NCBI RefSeq assembly: GCF_008041945.1
Contig: NZ_VKAD01000001.1
Location: 186,001 to 250,000 of the forward strand
DNA length: 64,000 nucleotides
Reading direction: 5' to 3'
DNA from: Reinekea thalattae
Lineage (GTDB): Bacteria > Pseudomonadota > Gammaproteobacteria > Pseudomonadales > Natronospirillaceae
Below the pieces are notes generated by a model that saw nothing but the letters and a program-made list of their open reading frames with translations, was not told the origin of the DNA and made no database searches. A program made the translations under genes and the position numbers. Shown piece after piece: positions 1 to 8,020 of this stretch; the first letter of the stretch is position 1; every line of letters starts with the position of its first letter.

Positions 1-27
1 GGTATTAGTGAATAAGGAATCGTAGTT

Positions 28-345
28 ATGGGTTGGATTTATTTAGCAATAGCAGGATTTTTTGAGTTTTTTTGGGCGATAGGTTTAAAGCAAAGTGATG
101 GCTTTTCTAAATTTTGGCCGTCGGTAATTACAGCGGTTTTAATTGTCGCTAGTTTGTTTTTATTGTCGCTGGCGATGCGCACCATACCGATTGGTACTGC
201 CTATGCAGTTTGGTCTGGTATAGGCGCTGCGTTGTTAGCTATTTATGGCATTACATTTTTAAATGAGTCGGCAAGTCTATTACGCATTGCCTGTATTTTG
301 ATGATTATTGGCGGTGTTGCTGGGCTAAAATTTTTAGCCCATTAG
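28..345 (+). CDS. sugE: SMR-family small cation exporter, SugE/Gdx type
   Basis: A 105-residue inner-membrane protein with four hydrophobic segments, the normal size for small multidrug resistance proteins. It has the conserved membrane-embedded Glu14 in FFEFFWAIGLK, the IPIGTAYAVWSGIGA segment and a GLK...H end, all close to SugE. SugE proteins were recently reassigned as guanidinium/H+ antiporters (Gdx). They work as dual-topology dimers, which is family knowledge. It converges with the XRE-cupin regulator and ends 18 bases from it. The window begins too close upstream to see a guanidine riboswitch. A role in amine export beside the methylamine genes is possible but not shown. Confidence 0.88.
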   Translation: MGWIYLAIAGFFEFFWAIGLKQSDGFSKFWPSVITAVLIVASLFLLSLAMRTIPIGTAYAVWSGIGAALLAIYGITFLNESASLLRIACILMIIGGVAGLKFLAH

Positions 346-363
346 GTTTTGTTAGTTTTTTTA

Positions 364-957
364 TTAATCATCTGAGTAATAAATTAACGATAAAATTTCT
401 ATCGGTACATCGGTTAGTTTTTCTGGCCCGTGCGGCAGCTCACCATTAAAGGCTAGGCTGTCACCTTCGGTCATTTCGTACATCTTATTACCCACGCGAT
501 AGGTTAGTTTACCTTTCAGTAAATAAATAAATTCTTCACCTGGATGCGAAAAAGTAGGGAAGGTTTCGCTGAGATCATCGATGCTGACTAAAAAGGGTTC
601 TAGGTGGCGATGACTACCGCGTTGGTAACCTAAAAGTCGGTAAGTGTGGCCTTTTTCTGTACCGCGCCGCACCACCTCGATGCCGTTTCCTGCTTTGGTG
701 AAAAGAGCACCGCCGTCTGGCAAATTGTAATCGCTAAATAATTTAGCGACCGGAATACCAATGGCGTTACAGAGTTTGTCGATGGTTTCTAAACTGGGCG
801 AGACTTGAGCGTTTTCGATTTTAGAAATCATGCCTTGGCTAATGCCAGAAATGGCAGCGATGTCGGTAATTTTTAATGCCTCAGCTAGACGTTCTCGCTT
901 GAGTCGAATACCAACGTGACGATCTAAGGATGACTTATCTTCTTTGCTTTGGTTCAT
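364..957 (-). CDS. XRE-family HTH regulator with C-terminal cupin domain
   Basis: A 197-residue regulator. Residues about 15-70 form a lambda-repressor-like HTH (LKITDIAAISGISQGMISKIENAQVSPSLETI). Residues about 115-190 form a cupin sensor (HPGEEFIYLLKGKLTYRVG, then LPHGPEKL). The layout is that of PuuR/SutR-type regulators, which bind small metabolites in the cupin. It is divergent from gmaS across a 285-base gap that contains the gmaS sigma-54 promoter, so it is the best local candidate for regulating methylamine use (inference). The ligand is unknown; methylamine, gamma-glutamylmethylamide and NMG are reasonable guesses. Confidence 0.88.
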   Translation of the reverse strand: MNQSKEDKSSLDRHVGIRLKRERLAEALKITDIAAISGISQGMISKIENAQVSPSLETIDKLCNAIGIPVAKLFSDYNLPDGGALFTKAGNGIEVVRRGTEKGHTYRLLGYQRGSHRHLEPFLVSIDDLSETFPTFSHPGEEFIYLLKGKLTYRVGNKMYEMTEGDSLAFNGELPHGPEKLTDVPIEILSLIYYSDD

Positions 958-1106
958 CGATTTGCCCCAAATTGGAAATGCGACGCATTAATGTTGCGCA
1001 CAGATGGAAAAGATTGTTTTAACTAGTTTGCCATATCTCTGGCGTGTGACGTAGGAAAAAAATTTATTTTATATAAATCAAAGGCTTAGCCTTTTTCGCC
1101 GATGAC

Positions 1107-1122
1107 TGGCACGGCTCCTGCT
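1107..1122 (+). promoter_or_regulatory. Sigma-54 (-24/-12) promoter of gmaS
   Basis: TGGCACG-N4-CTGCT, with GG at 1108-1109 and GC at 1120-1121, is an almost exact match to TGGCACG-N4-TTGCW at the required spacing. A transcript would start near 1133, about 110 bases before gmaS. The same element stands before mgsA (2873-2888). Confidence 0.8.
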
Positions 1123-1131
1123 TTCCTATTG

Positions 1132-1146
1132 GGAATATTATATTCC
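1132..1146. promoter_or_regulatory. AT-rich palindrome at the gmaS transcription start
   Basis: A perfect 7+1+7 inverted repeat (GGAATAT-T-ATATTCC) just downstream of the -12 element. It is flanked by CCTATTGG on the left and CCTGAGG on the right. A near copy follows the mgsA promoter at about 2889-2903, with the two flanks in swapped positions. It may be an operator for a repressor or part of the initially transcribed region; the function is inferred. Confidence 0.5.
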
Positions 1147-1242
1147 TGAGGTTGTTCGATATAACAGCAGGCAATGTAGTCGCTCATTTGCGTACGAATT
1201 GCTTAAAAAATTTTAAGCGCGCCCATACTGAGGAGAGTAGTC

Positions 1243-2574
1243 ATGACCGTTAATACAGAAGCGTTTATTAAAGAAAATAATATCAAATATGTGCTTGCCC
1301 AATTTGTCGATATCCACGGTGTTGCAAAAACCAAGTCGGTGCCTGCGCATTGTTTACAAGATGTTGTCGACACCGGAGCAGGCTTTGCCGGCTTTGCAGT
1401 TTGGGGTTTAGGTATGGAACCGCACGGGCCAGATTTTATGGCGCGTGGTGATTTAAAGTCGATGACCGTGGTGCCTTGGCAACCAGGTTATGCTCGCATC
1501 GTTTGCGACGGCTATGTCAACAACGAGCCGTACCCTTACGACAGTCGAGTCGTTTTGAAAAATCAGCTAAAAGCATTTGATGAAAAGGGTTGGACATTAA
1601 ATACAGGTTTGGAGCCAGAATTTTCTTTATTCCAACGTCGCGAAGACGGACTGGTTGAAACGGTCGATAACAGCGATGTGTTGGATAAGCCCTGTTACGA
1701 CTATAAAGGCCTGTCTCGTTCACGCCAGTTTTTAGAAACCTTTGTTGAATCGCTACAGCAGGTCGGTTTGGATGTTTATCAAATCGACCACGAAGATGCT
1801 AACGGTCAGTTTGAAATTAATTACACCTACAGTGACGCACTCGACTCTTGCGACAGCTACACCTTTGTTCGTATGGCCGGTGGTGAAATTGCTAACGACC
1901 TAGGCATGGTGTGCTCCTTTATGCCAAAACCGGCTTCAGATAAAACCGGTAATGGCATGCATATTCACCTATCGTTGAGCGACAAAGACGGCAAAAACCT
2001 ATTTGGTGACGACAGCGATGAAAACGGTTTAGGCCTTTCTGAAATGGCGTATCACTTTATTGGTGGCCTGATGCATCATGCCGAAGCTTTGTGTGCCTTT
2101 GCCGCACCGTCGGTCAATTCTTACAAGCGTTTAGTCGTTGGTGGCGCAGCCTCGGGTGCAACTTGGGCACCGGCTTATAAATGTTATGGCGATAACAACC
2201 GCTCGGCGATGGTGCGCATTCCTTATGGTCGTCTTGAATTCCGTTTACCAGATTCCGGTTGTAACCCTTACCTTGTACACGCGGCGTTAATTGCTGCAGG
2301 CATGGATGGCGTTGAGCGCAAACTAGATCCAGGTGCGCCCTGTAATGAAAACCTGTACACCATGAGTGCAGCAGAACGTGAACAGCGTGGCATTGGCGTG
2401 CTGCCGCAAAACCTTAACGAGGCGTTAGATGCACTCGAAGCCGACACAATTCTGCGTGACCGTATGGGTGCAGAAATTGTCGATGAATTCCTAAAAGTAA
2501 AACGTAACGAATGGATTGAATACATGCGTCACGTTTCGGATTGGGAAGTGAAACGTTATTTAGAATTTTTCTGA
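1243..2574 (+). CDS. gmaS: Gamma-glutamylmethylamide synthetase (glutamine-synthetase family)
   Basis: A 443-residue GS-fold ligase. In GMAS it joins glutamate and methylamine with ATP to give gamma-glutamylmethylamide, the first NMG-pathway step. Visible GS features are the N-terminal beta-grasp ([21 protein letters not shown]), the Glu/metal segment [18 protein letters not shown], the ammonia/ATP-site segment [13 protein letters not shown] and [15 protein letters not shown]. Similarity alone would also allow a GlnT-type glutamine synthetase. The mgsABC and mgdABCD genes that follow make GMAS much more likely. The start has a strong GAGGAG ribosome site. A sigma-54 promoter lies upstream and a hairpin terminator downstream. 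Confidence 0.9.
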   Translation: MTVNTEAFIKENNIKYVLAQFVDIHGVAKTKSVPAHCLQDVVDTGAGFAGFAVWGLGMEPHGPDFMARGDLKSMTVVPWQPGYARIVCDGYVNNEPYPYDSRVVLKNQLKAFDEKGWTLNTGLEPEFSLFQRREDGLVETVDNSDVLDKPCYDYKGLSRSRQFLETFVESLQQVGLDVYQIDHEDANGQFEINYTYSDALDSCDSYTFVRMAGGEIANDLGMVCSFMPKPASDKTGNGMHIHLSLSDKDGKNLFGDDSDENGLGLSEMAYHFIGGLMHHAEALCAFAAPSVNSYKRLVVGGAASGATWAPAYKCYGDNNRSAMVRIPYGRLEFRLPDSGCNPYLVHAALIAAGMDGVERKLDPGAPCNENLYTMSAAEREQRGIGVLPQNLNEALDALEADTILRDRMGAEIVDEFLKVKRNEWIEYMRHVSDWEVKRYLEFF

Positions 2575-2576
2575 TA

Positions 2577-2660
2577 ACGGCTGTATTTAATTACGTCGAT
2601 GGTATTAAAACGTCTGTATTTAATTAAGTCGATGGTATGAAAACGGCTGTCGCTAATTGC
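2577..2660. repeat. 33-bp tandem repeat after gmaS
   Basis: Two nearly identical 33-base units (2577-2609 and 2610-2642), each beginning ACG-CTGTATTTAATTA, are followed by a shorter third start at 2643 that merges into the terminator hairpin. The unit carries half of the hairpin stem sequence, so the array probably arose by duplication beside the terminator. Confidence 0.7.
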
Positions 2661-2673
2661 AGCACAGCCGTTT
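2641..2673 (+). terminator. Hairpin terminator after gmaS
   Basis: Perfect 10-base arms (AAACGGCTGT and ACAGCCGTTT) around a 13-base loop. The 3' T run is short, so strength is uncertain. It would separate gmaS transcription from the mgsABC unit, which has its own sigma-54 promoter. Confidence 0.65.
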
Positions 2674-2691
2674 AGCAAGGTTGGATCCATC

Positions 2692-2722
2692 GGCGCATTC
2701 CCAGAGATGCTGTGAATGCGCC
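2692..2722. promoter_or_regulatory. Inverted repeat upstream of the mgsA sigma-54 promoter (possible activator site)
   Basis: Perfect 9-base arms GGCGCATTC / GAATGCGCC separated by 13 bases. It is centred about 165 bases before the mgsA -24 element, a typical distance for an enhancer-binding protein. The only following T-rich tract does not suit a terminator. The binding protein is unknown. Confidence 0.45.
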
Positions 2723-2872
2723 AAGTTGACTCTCAGAGAAAACAGCATGCTCGTTGATGAGGCGGTTTTTTATCAGTTAGAGCAAGCAGCGTTACCGATT
2801 TTAACGGTTTAATTTCTTTTAAATCTTTATAAATCAGTCACTTATGTATTTTAGGTGGAAGTTGGTACGTCT

Positions 2873-2888
2873 CCTGCTATTCCTGAGA
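2873..2888 (+). promoter_or_regulatory. Sigma-54 (-24/-12) promoter of mgsABC
   Basis: TGGTACG-N4-CTGCT with GG at 2874-2875 and GC at 2886-2887, the same spacing as the gmaS promoter. It is followed by the shared AATATTATATTCC element. It would drive mgsABC and probably the downstream C1 and mgd genes. The rest of the 390-base gap (2575-2964) holds the tandem repeat, terminator and inverted repeat listed separately. Confidence 0.78.
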
Positions 2889-2964
2889 GTAATATTATAT
2901 TCCTATTGGTGCTTTTCGGGTGGCCCGACAAGACTAAGCGGACGCTTTTACAAAGGAGCTAATT

Positions 2965-3870
2965 ATGTGTGGCATTGTGAGCTTGTACTTAAAAAATCCG
3001 GATTGGCAGAATCGTCTCGGAGAATTGTTTGAACCGATGTTGATATCGATGACCGATCGTGGTCCAGACAGTGCTGGGTTTGCTATTTATGGTGATGCGG
3101 TAACTGACGGGCAATGCAAACTCACCATTCGTGGCGAGCAAGATACCGACTGGCAAGCGTTGGCCGAAACACTGAAAAAGTCTTTTAGCGTGGACTGGTT
3201 TAACAACGCCAATGTTGGTGTTTTTAAATGTTCGACCGATCAAAAAACCGCTACGGCAGCCGTTGCGAAAGCGGCACCAGAATTGACCGTGCTGAGCTCT
3301 GGTCAGTCGATCGAAATTCTTAAAGAAATTGGCTTGCCAGAAAACATTGCCCAACACTTTAAGCTTTCTGGCATGAAGGGTTCTCACATCATTGGTCATA
3401 CTCGCATGGCAACAGAGTCAGCGGTAACGACCTTGGGTTCACACCCGTTTTCGACCGGCAGTGATCTTTGTTTGGTGCACAACGGTTCTTTATCGAACCA
3501 CAACAGTTTGCGCCGCGATCTAATACGTGAAGGCATTGTTTTTCACACAGAAAACGACAGTGAAGTGGCGGCGGGCTATTTGAACTGGCGGCTTAATTGC
3601 GGTGACACCTTGGAGCAAGCGCTTGAGTCTGCATTAAAAGCTCTCGATGGTTTCTATACCTTCGCGATTGGCACAGCCAATGGTTTTGCAGTGCTACGTG
3701 ATCCTATTTCTTGTAAGCCAGCGGTATTGGCAGAAACCGATGATTACGTTGCCATGGCGTCGGAATATCAAGCCTTGCGCACCTTACCAAATATCGAAAA
3801 AGCGAAACTGTGGGAGCCGGAACCGGCAAAAATTTATGTTTGGCAGCAGTCGCAAGCCGCCTTTCATTAG
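2965..3870 (+). CDS. mgsA: N-methylglutamate synthase subunit A (class II glutamine amidotransferase-like)
   Basis: A 301-residue protein that starts MCGIVSL, exposing the N-terminal Cys nucleophile after Met removal, as in class II amidotransferases. Other family segments are DRGPDSAGFAIYG, GHTRMATES and LVHNGSLSNH, with NDSEVAAGYL following. In NMG synthase the three subunits correspond to domains of glutamate synthase, and the complex makes N-methylglutamate from gamma-glutamylmethylamide and 2-oxoglutarate. This subunit would release methylamine from the amide. The start has a clear AAAGGAG site and follows a sigma-54 promoter by 77 bases. It is the first gene of mgsABC. Confidence 0.9.
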   Translation: MCGIVSLYLKNPDWQNRLGELFEPMLISMTDRGPDSAGFAIYGDAVTDGQCKLTIRGEQDTDWQALAETLKKSFSVDWFNNANVGVFKCSTDQKTATAAVAKAAPELTVLSSGQSIEILKEIGLPENIAQHFKLSGMKGSHIIGHTRMATESAVTTLGSHPFSTGSDLCLVHNGSLSNHNSLRRDLIREGIVFHTENDSEVAAGYLNWRLNCGDTLEQALESALKALDGFYTFAIGTANGFAVLRDPISCKPAVLAETDDYVAMASEYQALRTLPNIEKAKLWEPEPAKIYVWQQSQAAFH

Positions 3871-3896
3871 TCGAACGTTTTGTTGAGGAGACAATA

Positions 3897-4580
3897 ATGC
3901 AAACTCTGGATTTAACACAACACAAAACGCGCCAGATCAATCAGCGACTGCATGAGCAAAAGGTTGAATGCACCGAGCGCGAATGGTTAATCGAAAACGC
4001 CCAAGGCGAGCACAATTTAGCCTGCGGTCTCGACCAAAATATCAGCGTCGATATTAAAGGGCCGGTCGGTTATTACTGTGCCGGTATGAACCAAAAAGCG
4101 CACGTAACCGTGTATGGCCACGCAGGCCAAGGCGTTGCCGAAAACATGATGTCTGGCAGCGTACGTATTAAAGGCGATGTTTCTCAGTCGGCTGGTGCAA
4201 CAGCGCACGGCGGCCTGTTAGTGATTGAAGGTAATGCCGGTGCTCGTTGTGGTATTGCCATGAAGGGCGTCGACATTGTTGTCAAAGGCAACGTCGGTCA
4301 TATGAGTTGCTTTTTGGGTCAGGCTGGCAATCTTTTAGTCTGTGGTGATGCTGGCGATGGCTTGGGTGATTCGCTTTACGAGGTGCAAATTTTTGTGCGT
4401 GGCAAAGTAGAAGGTTTAGGCGCAGATTGCATCGAAAAAGAAATGCGCGCTGAGCATTTAGAAACCGTTAAAGACTTACTTAATCGTTCTGGTATTGATG
4501 CCGATCCAAATGAGTTTCGTCGCTACGGTTCTGCTCGCACACTTTATCATTTTAATGTCGCGAATCAGTCTGCTTATTAA
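3897..4580 (+). CDS. mgsB: N-methylglutamate synthase subunit B (GltB C-terminal beta-helix domain-like)
   Basis: A 227-residue protein made of the repeated Gly-rich turns of the GltB C-terminal (GXGXG) beta-helix domain, for example AHVTVYGHAGQGVAENMMSGSVRIKGD, GGLLVIEGNAGARCGIAMKG and GNLLVCGDAGDGLGDSLYE. It is probably a structural part of the NMG synthase complex. The start at 3897 was chosen because TTGAGGAGACAATA directly precedes it, although the frame is open further upstream. It lies 26 bases after mgsA. Confidence 0.9.
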   Translation: MQTLDLTQHKTRQINQRLHEQKVECTEREWLIENAQGEHNLACGLDQNISVDIKGPVGYYCAGMNQKAHVTVYGHAGQGVAENMMSGSVRIKGDVSQSAGATAHGGLLVIEGNAGARCGIAMKGVDIVVKGNVGHMSCFLGQAGNLLVCGDAGDGLGDSLYEVQIFVRGKVEGLGADCIEKEMRAEHLETVKDLLNRSGIDADPNEFRRYGSARTLYHFNVANQSAY

Positions 4581-4638
4581 GCTTGTCTCAGCAAAATTAG
4601 TGCAGTGACTCACTGAGAATTTATTAAGGGATACTATT

Positions 4639-5970
4639 ATGACTAAACCCATCGATCCACACGCAGGCTTGCGTGAATCCGCAACGTTCGATCTGTTTAC
4701 CCAATCGCAGATTCGTCGTGCCGCAGAAACCGGTATTTATGACATTCGCGGCTTTGGTGCCAAGCGCAAGTTGCCGCATTTTGACGACCTATTATTTTTA
4801 GGTTCAAGCATGTCGCGTTATCCATTAGAGGGTTATCGCGAAGCCTGTAATACCAGCGTTACTTTAGGAACGCGCTTTGCCAAAAAACCATTGCAGCTGG
4901 ATATTCCGATTGCCATTGCCGGCATGAGCTTTGGCGCTTTATCGGCCAATGCTAAAGAATCATTGGGGCGCGGTGCCAGTACCTGCGGTACCTATACAAC
5001 CACTGGCGATGGCGGCATGACACCAGAAGAACGAGGTCATTCTAAAACGCTGGTGTATCAATATTTACCATCGCGCTACGGTATGAACCCAGATGATTTG
5101 CGCAAAGCCGATGCCATTGAAGTGGTATTGGGTCAGGGTGCAAAACCGGGTGGTGGTGGCATGTTGCTGGGCCAAAAAGTGACTGAACGTGTTGCTGGTA
5201 TGCGTACGCTACCGGTGGGTATTGATCAACGCTCTGCTTGCCGTCATCCCGACTGGACCGGCCCAGATGACTTGGCCATTAAGATTGAAGAACTGCGTGA
5301 AATTACCGATTGGCAAGTGCCTATCTTTATTAAGATCGGTGCAACCCGCACCTATTATGATGTCAAACTGGCGGTTAAAGCCGGTGCCGATGTCATTGTT
5401 TTAGACGGTATGCAAGGTGGTACAGCAGCGACTCAAGAAGTCTTTATTGAGCATGTCGGTATTCCAACCATGGCAGCTATTCCGCAAGCGGTGCAGGCAC
5501 TGCAAGAAATGGGTTTGCATCGTAAAGTTCAGCTGGTGGTTTCTGGTGGTATCCGTAACGGTGCTGATGTTGCCAAGTGTTTAGCTATGGGCGCAGATTG
5601 CGTTTCTATTGGTACCGCAGCGCTGTTGGCATTGGGTTGTAACAGTCCAAAATACTCAGAAGAGTTTCGTAAAATTGGCTCCGAAGCGGGCTATTACGAT
5701 GACTACCAAGACGGCAAAGACCCAGCGGGGATTTCTACTCAAGACCCAGAATTGTCGAGCCGATTAAATCCAGAAGAAGCTGGTAAGCGTTTGTCTAACT
5801 TCTTGTCAGTAATGACTATGGAAGCACAGGTTATTGCCAGAGCTTGCGGTAAAAATGATGTTCGCCATCTGGAACCTGAAGATTTAGTTGCACTGACAAT
5901 GGAGTCCTCTGCAATGGCACGAGTGCCTTTGGCCGGTACCAACTATATTCCAGGTATTACCGATAAATAA
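4639..5970 (+). CDS. mgsC: N-methylglutamate synthase subunit C (FMN-dependent GltB-like synthase domain)
   Basis: A 443-residue protein of the glutamate synthase central domain family, an FMN TIM barrel. Recognisable segments are GMSFGALSANAKESLGRGAS, GDGGMTPEERGHSKTLVYQ, a Gly-rich GAKPGGGGMLLGQKV, IKIGATRTYYDVKLAVKAGADVI, DGMQGGTAA and VSGGIRNGADVAKCLAMGAD. It should catalyse the reductive joining of methylamine and 2-oxoglutarate in the mgsABC complex. It is the third gene of the mgs block; the 58-base gap to mgsB shows no promoter I can defend. Confidence 0.9.
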   Translation: MTKPIDPHAGLRESATFDLFTQSQIRRAAETGIYDIRGFGAKRKLPHFDDLLFLGSSMSRYPLEGYREACNTSVTLGTRFAKKPLQLDIPIAIAGMSFGALSANAKESLGRGASTCGTYTTTGDGGMTPEERGHSKTLVYQYLPSRYGMNPDDLRKADAIEVVLGQGAKPGGGGMLLGQKVTERVAGMRTLPVGIDQRSACRHPDWTGPDDLAIKIEELREITDWQVPIFIKIGATRTYYDVKLAVKAGADVIVLDGMQGGTAATQEVFIEHVGIPTMAAIPQAVQALQEMGLHRKVQLVVSGGIRNGADVAKCLAMGADCVSIGTAALLALGCNSPKYSEEFRKIGSEAGYYDDYQDGKDPAGISTQDPELSSRLNPEEAGKRLSNFLSVMTMEAQVIARACGKNDVRHLEPEDLVALTMESSAMARVPLAGTNYIPGITDK

Positions 5971-6037
5971 TTGAAAATTCATAATCAAATTTAAAAGCCA
6001 TAAGCATTTAAAAAATTAAAGCAATAAGGAGCCAGTC

Positions 6038-6901
6038 ATGGCTGCAGAGAGTCAAAGCATTATCTTAAAAATTAATTGCCCAGCTGGCCGAGGCATTGTT
6101 TCGGCCGTGTCCAGCTACTTGAGTGAGCAGGGTTGTTACATCAGTGAGCTGGCGCATTACGACGACCAAGATTCTGGTCAGTTGTTTTTACGTGCCAGTT
6201 TTCAGCCGCAAGTCAAACCATTGGGTATTGATGAATTGCGCGAGGGCTTTAAAAGCGTCGCCGAAGAATTCTCGATGAAATGGGATATGCACGACGAGTC
6301 GGCGCCGGTAAAAACTATTTTAATGGTCAGTAAGTTCGATCATTGCCTAGACGATTTGTTATTCCGCATTCGTAAGGGTGAATTGAACTTAGAAATTACC
6401 GCCGTTGTTTCAAACCATTTAGATTTAAGACCGATGGCCGAACGCGAAGGCTATCGCTATATCTACTTGCCGGTAAACAAAGAAAACAAACCAGAGCAGG
6501 AGGCGGCCTTGTTAGAAGCCTTTAACGAAACCGACTCAGAACTGGTTGTGTTAGCGCGCTACATGCAGGTGCTGTCTAATAATTTGTGTACCCAATTGCG
6601 TGGTCAGGCGATCAATATTCATCACTCCTTTTTGCCCGGCTTTAAAGGCGCTAAACCTTACCACCAAGCCTATGATCGCGGCGTAAAATTGATTGGTGCC
6701 ACAGCGCATTATGTCACCGCCGACTTAGACGAAGGCCCGATTATTGATCAGGCTGTACAGCCGGTGGATCACACCTATAGCCCAGAACAATTAGTGGCTG
6801 TTGGTCGAGATACCGAAACGGTCGCCTTGGCACGCGCGGTTAAATTACACGCCGAACGCCGGGTCTTTTTGGATGGCAATAAGACGGTTATTTTTAAATA
6901 A
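6038..6901 (+). CDS. purU: Formyltetrahydrofolate deformylase
   Basis: A 287-residue enzyme that hydrolyses 10-formyl-THF to formate and THF. Residues about 8-85 form an ACT domain (INCPAGRGIVSAVSSYLSEQGCYI). The rest is a formyltransferase-fold hydrolase with YMQVLSNNLC, NIHHSFLPGFKGAKPYHQAYDRGVKLIGATAHYV and DEGPIIDQ, which contain the catalytic Asn, His and Asp of the family. Its place between mgsABC and mgdABCD fits a pathway in which the methyl group of methylamine is released as methylene-THF, oxidised by FolD and freed as formate by PurU. GGAG lies 8 bases before the ATG. Confidence 0.93.
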   Translation: MAAESQSIILKINCPAGRGIVSAVSSYLSEQGCYISELAHYDDQDSGQLFLRASFQPQVKPLGIDELREGFKSVAEEFSMKWDMHDESAPVKTILMVSKFDHCLDDLLFRIRKGELNLEITAVVSNHLDLRPMAEREGYRYIYLPVNKENKPEQEAALLEAFNETDSELVVLARYMQVLSNNLCTQLRGQAINIHHSFLPGFKGAKPYHQAYDRGVKLIGATAHYVTADLDEGPIIDQAVQPVDHTYSPEQLVAVGRDTETVALARAVKLHAERRVFLDGNKTVIFK

Positions 6902-7019
6902 ATATTGCTCGTAATGGCTAGCTCTTAAGGTGCTAGCTGTTGATATGCGTCTTAGCCTATTTTTATTAGGCGAGTAGTCGCCTAAAGCAACGAGCTGAAT
7001 GCAAAGCAGGGTGAAGTAG

Positions 7020-7892
7020 ATGGCAACGATCATTGATGGTAAGGCAGTCGCCTTTGAGGTTGTCGCGTCGGTGGCAAAAGAAGTCGCGACGTTAGTTGAA
7101 CAAGGCTTACAACGGCCAGGTTTAGCCGTGGTGTTGGTCGGTGATGATGCCGCCAGCCAAGTGTATGTGCGTAATAAAATCCGCACATCAGAGCAGGCGG
7201 GAATTACCAGTATAGAGCACCGCTTAGCGGCAGATGTGAGCCAGCAAACGCTGCTGACATTAATCGATGAACTCAATGCCAGCGATCAGGTAAATGGCAT
7301 TTTAGTGCAGTTGCCATTGCCGGATGGCTTGGATGAAAAACTGATCTTAGAGCGAATTTCTCCAGCCAAAGACGTTGATGGATTCCACCCCATGAATGTG
7401 GGTGCGTTGAGTAGTGGCTTGCCTTCGTTGGTGCCCTGTACACCGCAAGGCTGTTTGATCATGTTGCAACAGCAGCTGGGTGATTTATCTGGCAAACATG
7501 CGGTGGTTGTTGGCCGTTCAAACATTGTCGGTAAACCGATGGCGGCTCTGTTGCTACAGCAAAGCTGTACCGTCACAGTGGTGCATTCTCGCACTAAAAA
7601 TATTGAGCAACTCTGTGCCCAAGCAGACATTTTGGTTGCCGCTGTTGGCCGGCCAGAAATGGTAAAAGCCAGCTGGTTAAAAGAGGGCGCAGTGGTGATT
7701 GATGTTGGCATTAACGCTCAAGAAGTTGACGGTAAACGCAAGCTGGTGGGCGATGTCGATTTTGCCGACTGCCTAGCTAAAGTTTCTGCCATTACGCCAG
7801 TGCCCGGCGGTGTTGGCCCGATGACGATTGCCTGCCTGATGCAAAACACTCTAATTGCAGCGAAACGTCAGTTGGGTTTTTCAGGTAACTAA
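7020..7892 (+). CDS. folD: Methylene-THF dehydrogenase / methenyl-THF cyclohydrolase
   Basis: A 290-residue bifunctional FolD of normal length. It contains [15 protein letters not shown] with the catalytic Lys, [30 protein letters not shown], the cofactor loop [17 protein letters not shown] and [18 protein letters not shown]. It turns methylene-THF into 10-formyl-THF, the substrate of PurU encoded just upstream. Placement in the NMG locus suggests a dedicated copy for methylamine carbon; whether the genome has a second, housekeeping folD cannot be seen here. Confidence 0.93.
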   Translation: MATIIDGKAVAFEVVASVAKEVATLVEQGLQRPGLAVVLVGDDAASQVYVRNKIRTSEQAGITSIEHRLAADVSQQTLLTLIDELNASDQVNGILVQLPLPDGLDEKLILERISPAKDVDGFHPMNVGALSSGLPSLVPCTPQGCLIMLQQQLGDLSGKHAVVVGRSNIVGKPMAALLLQQSCTVTVVHSRTKNIEQLCAQADILVAAVGRPEMVKASWLKEGAVVIDVGINAQEVDGKRKLVGDVDFADCLAKVSAITPVPGGVGPMTIACLMQNTLIAAKRQLGFSGN

Positions 7893-7916
7893 TTTAGCGC
7901 GGCTTTTTTGTTAGTC

Positions 7917-7998
7917 GTTTATATAGCTTGCTTAGCCGGTTATATCTTTTGAGTAGCCGACTATATCTTTGAATAGAAAGTTATATAGCTTGAGTCTG
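7917..7998. repeat. Degenerate ~21-bp tandem repeat between folD and mgdA
   Basis: Four imperfect units of about 21 bases sharing a TTATAT(A/C)(G/T)CTT core followed by (A/T)GAGTAGCC-like sequence, filling most of the gap before mgdA. The role is unknown; it may be a slippage product. Confidence 0.55.
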
Positions 7999-8020
7999 CG
8001 TTTTTAAAGGGAGTAAAGCG

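Noticed and set aside
1-27. Guanidine riboswitch before sugE
   Set aside because: Only 27 bases of the leader are in the window, too little to judge.
2844-3032. 62-residue frame upstream of and overlapping mgsA
   Set aside because: It covers the sigma-54 promoter and the mgsA start and looks like no known protein.
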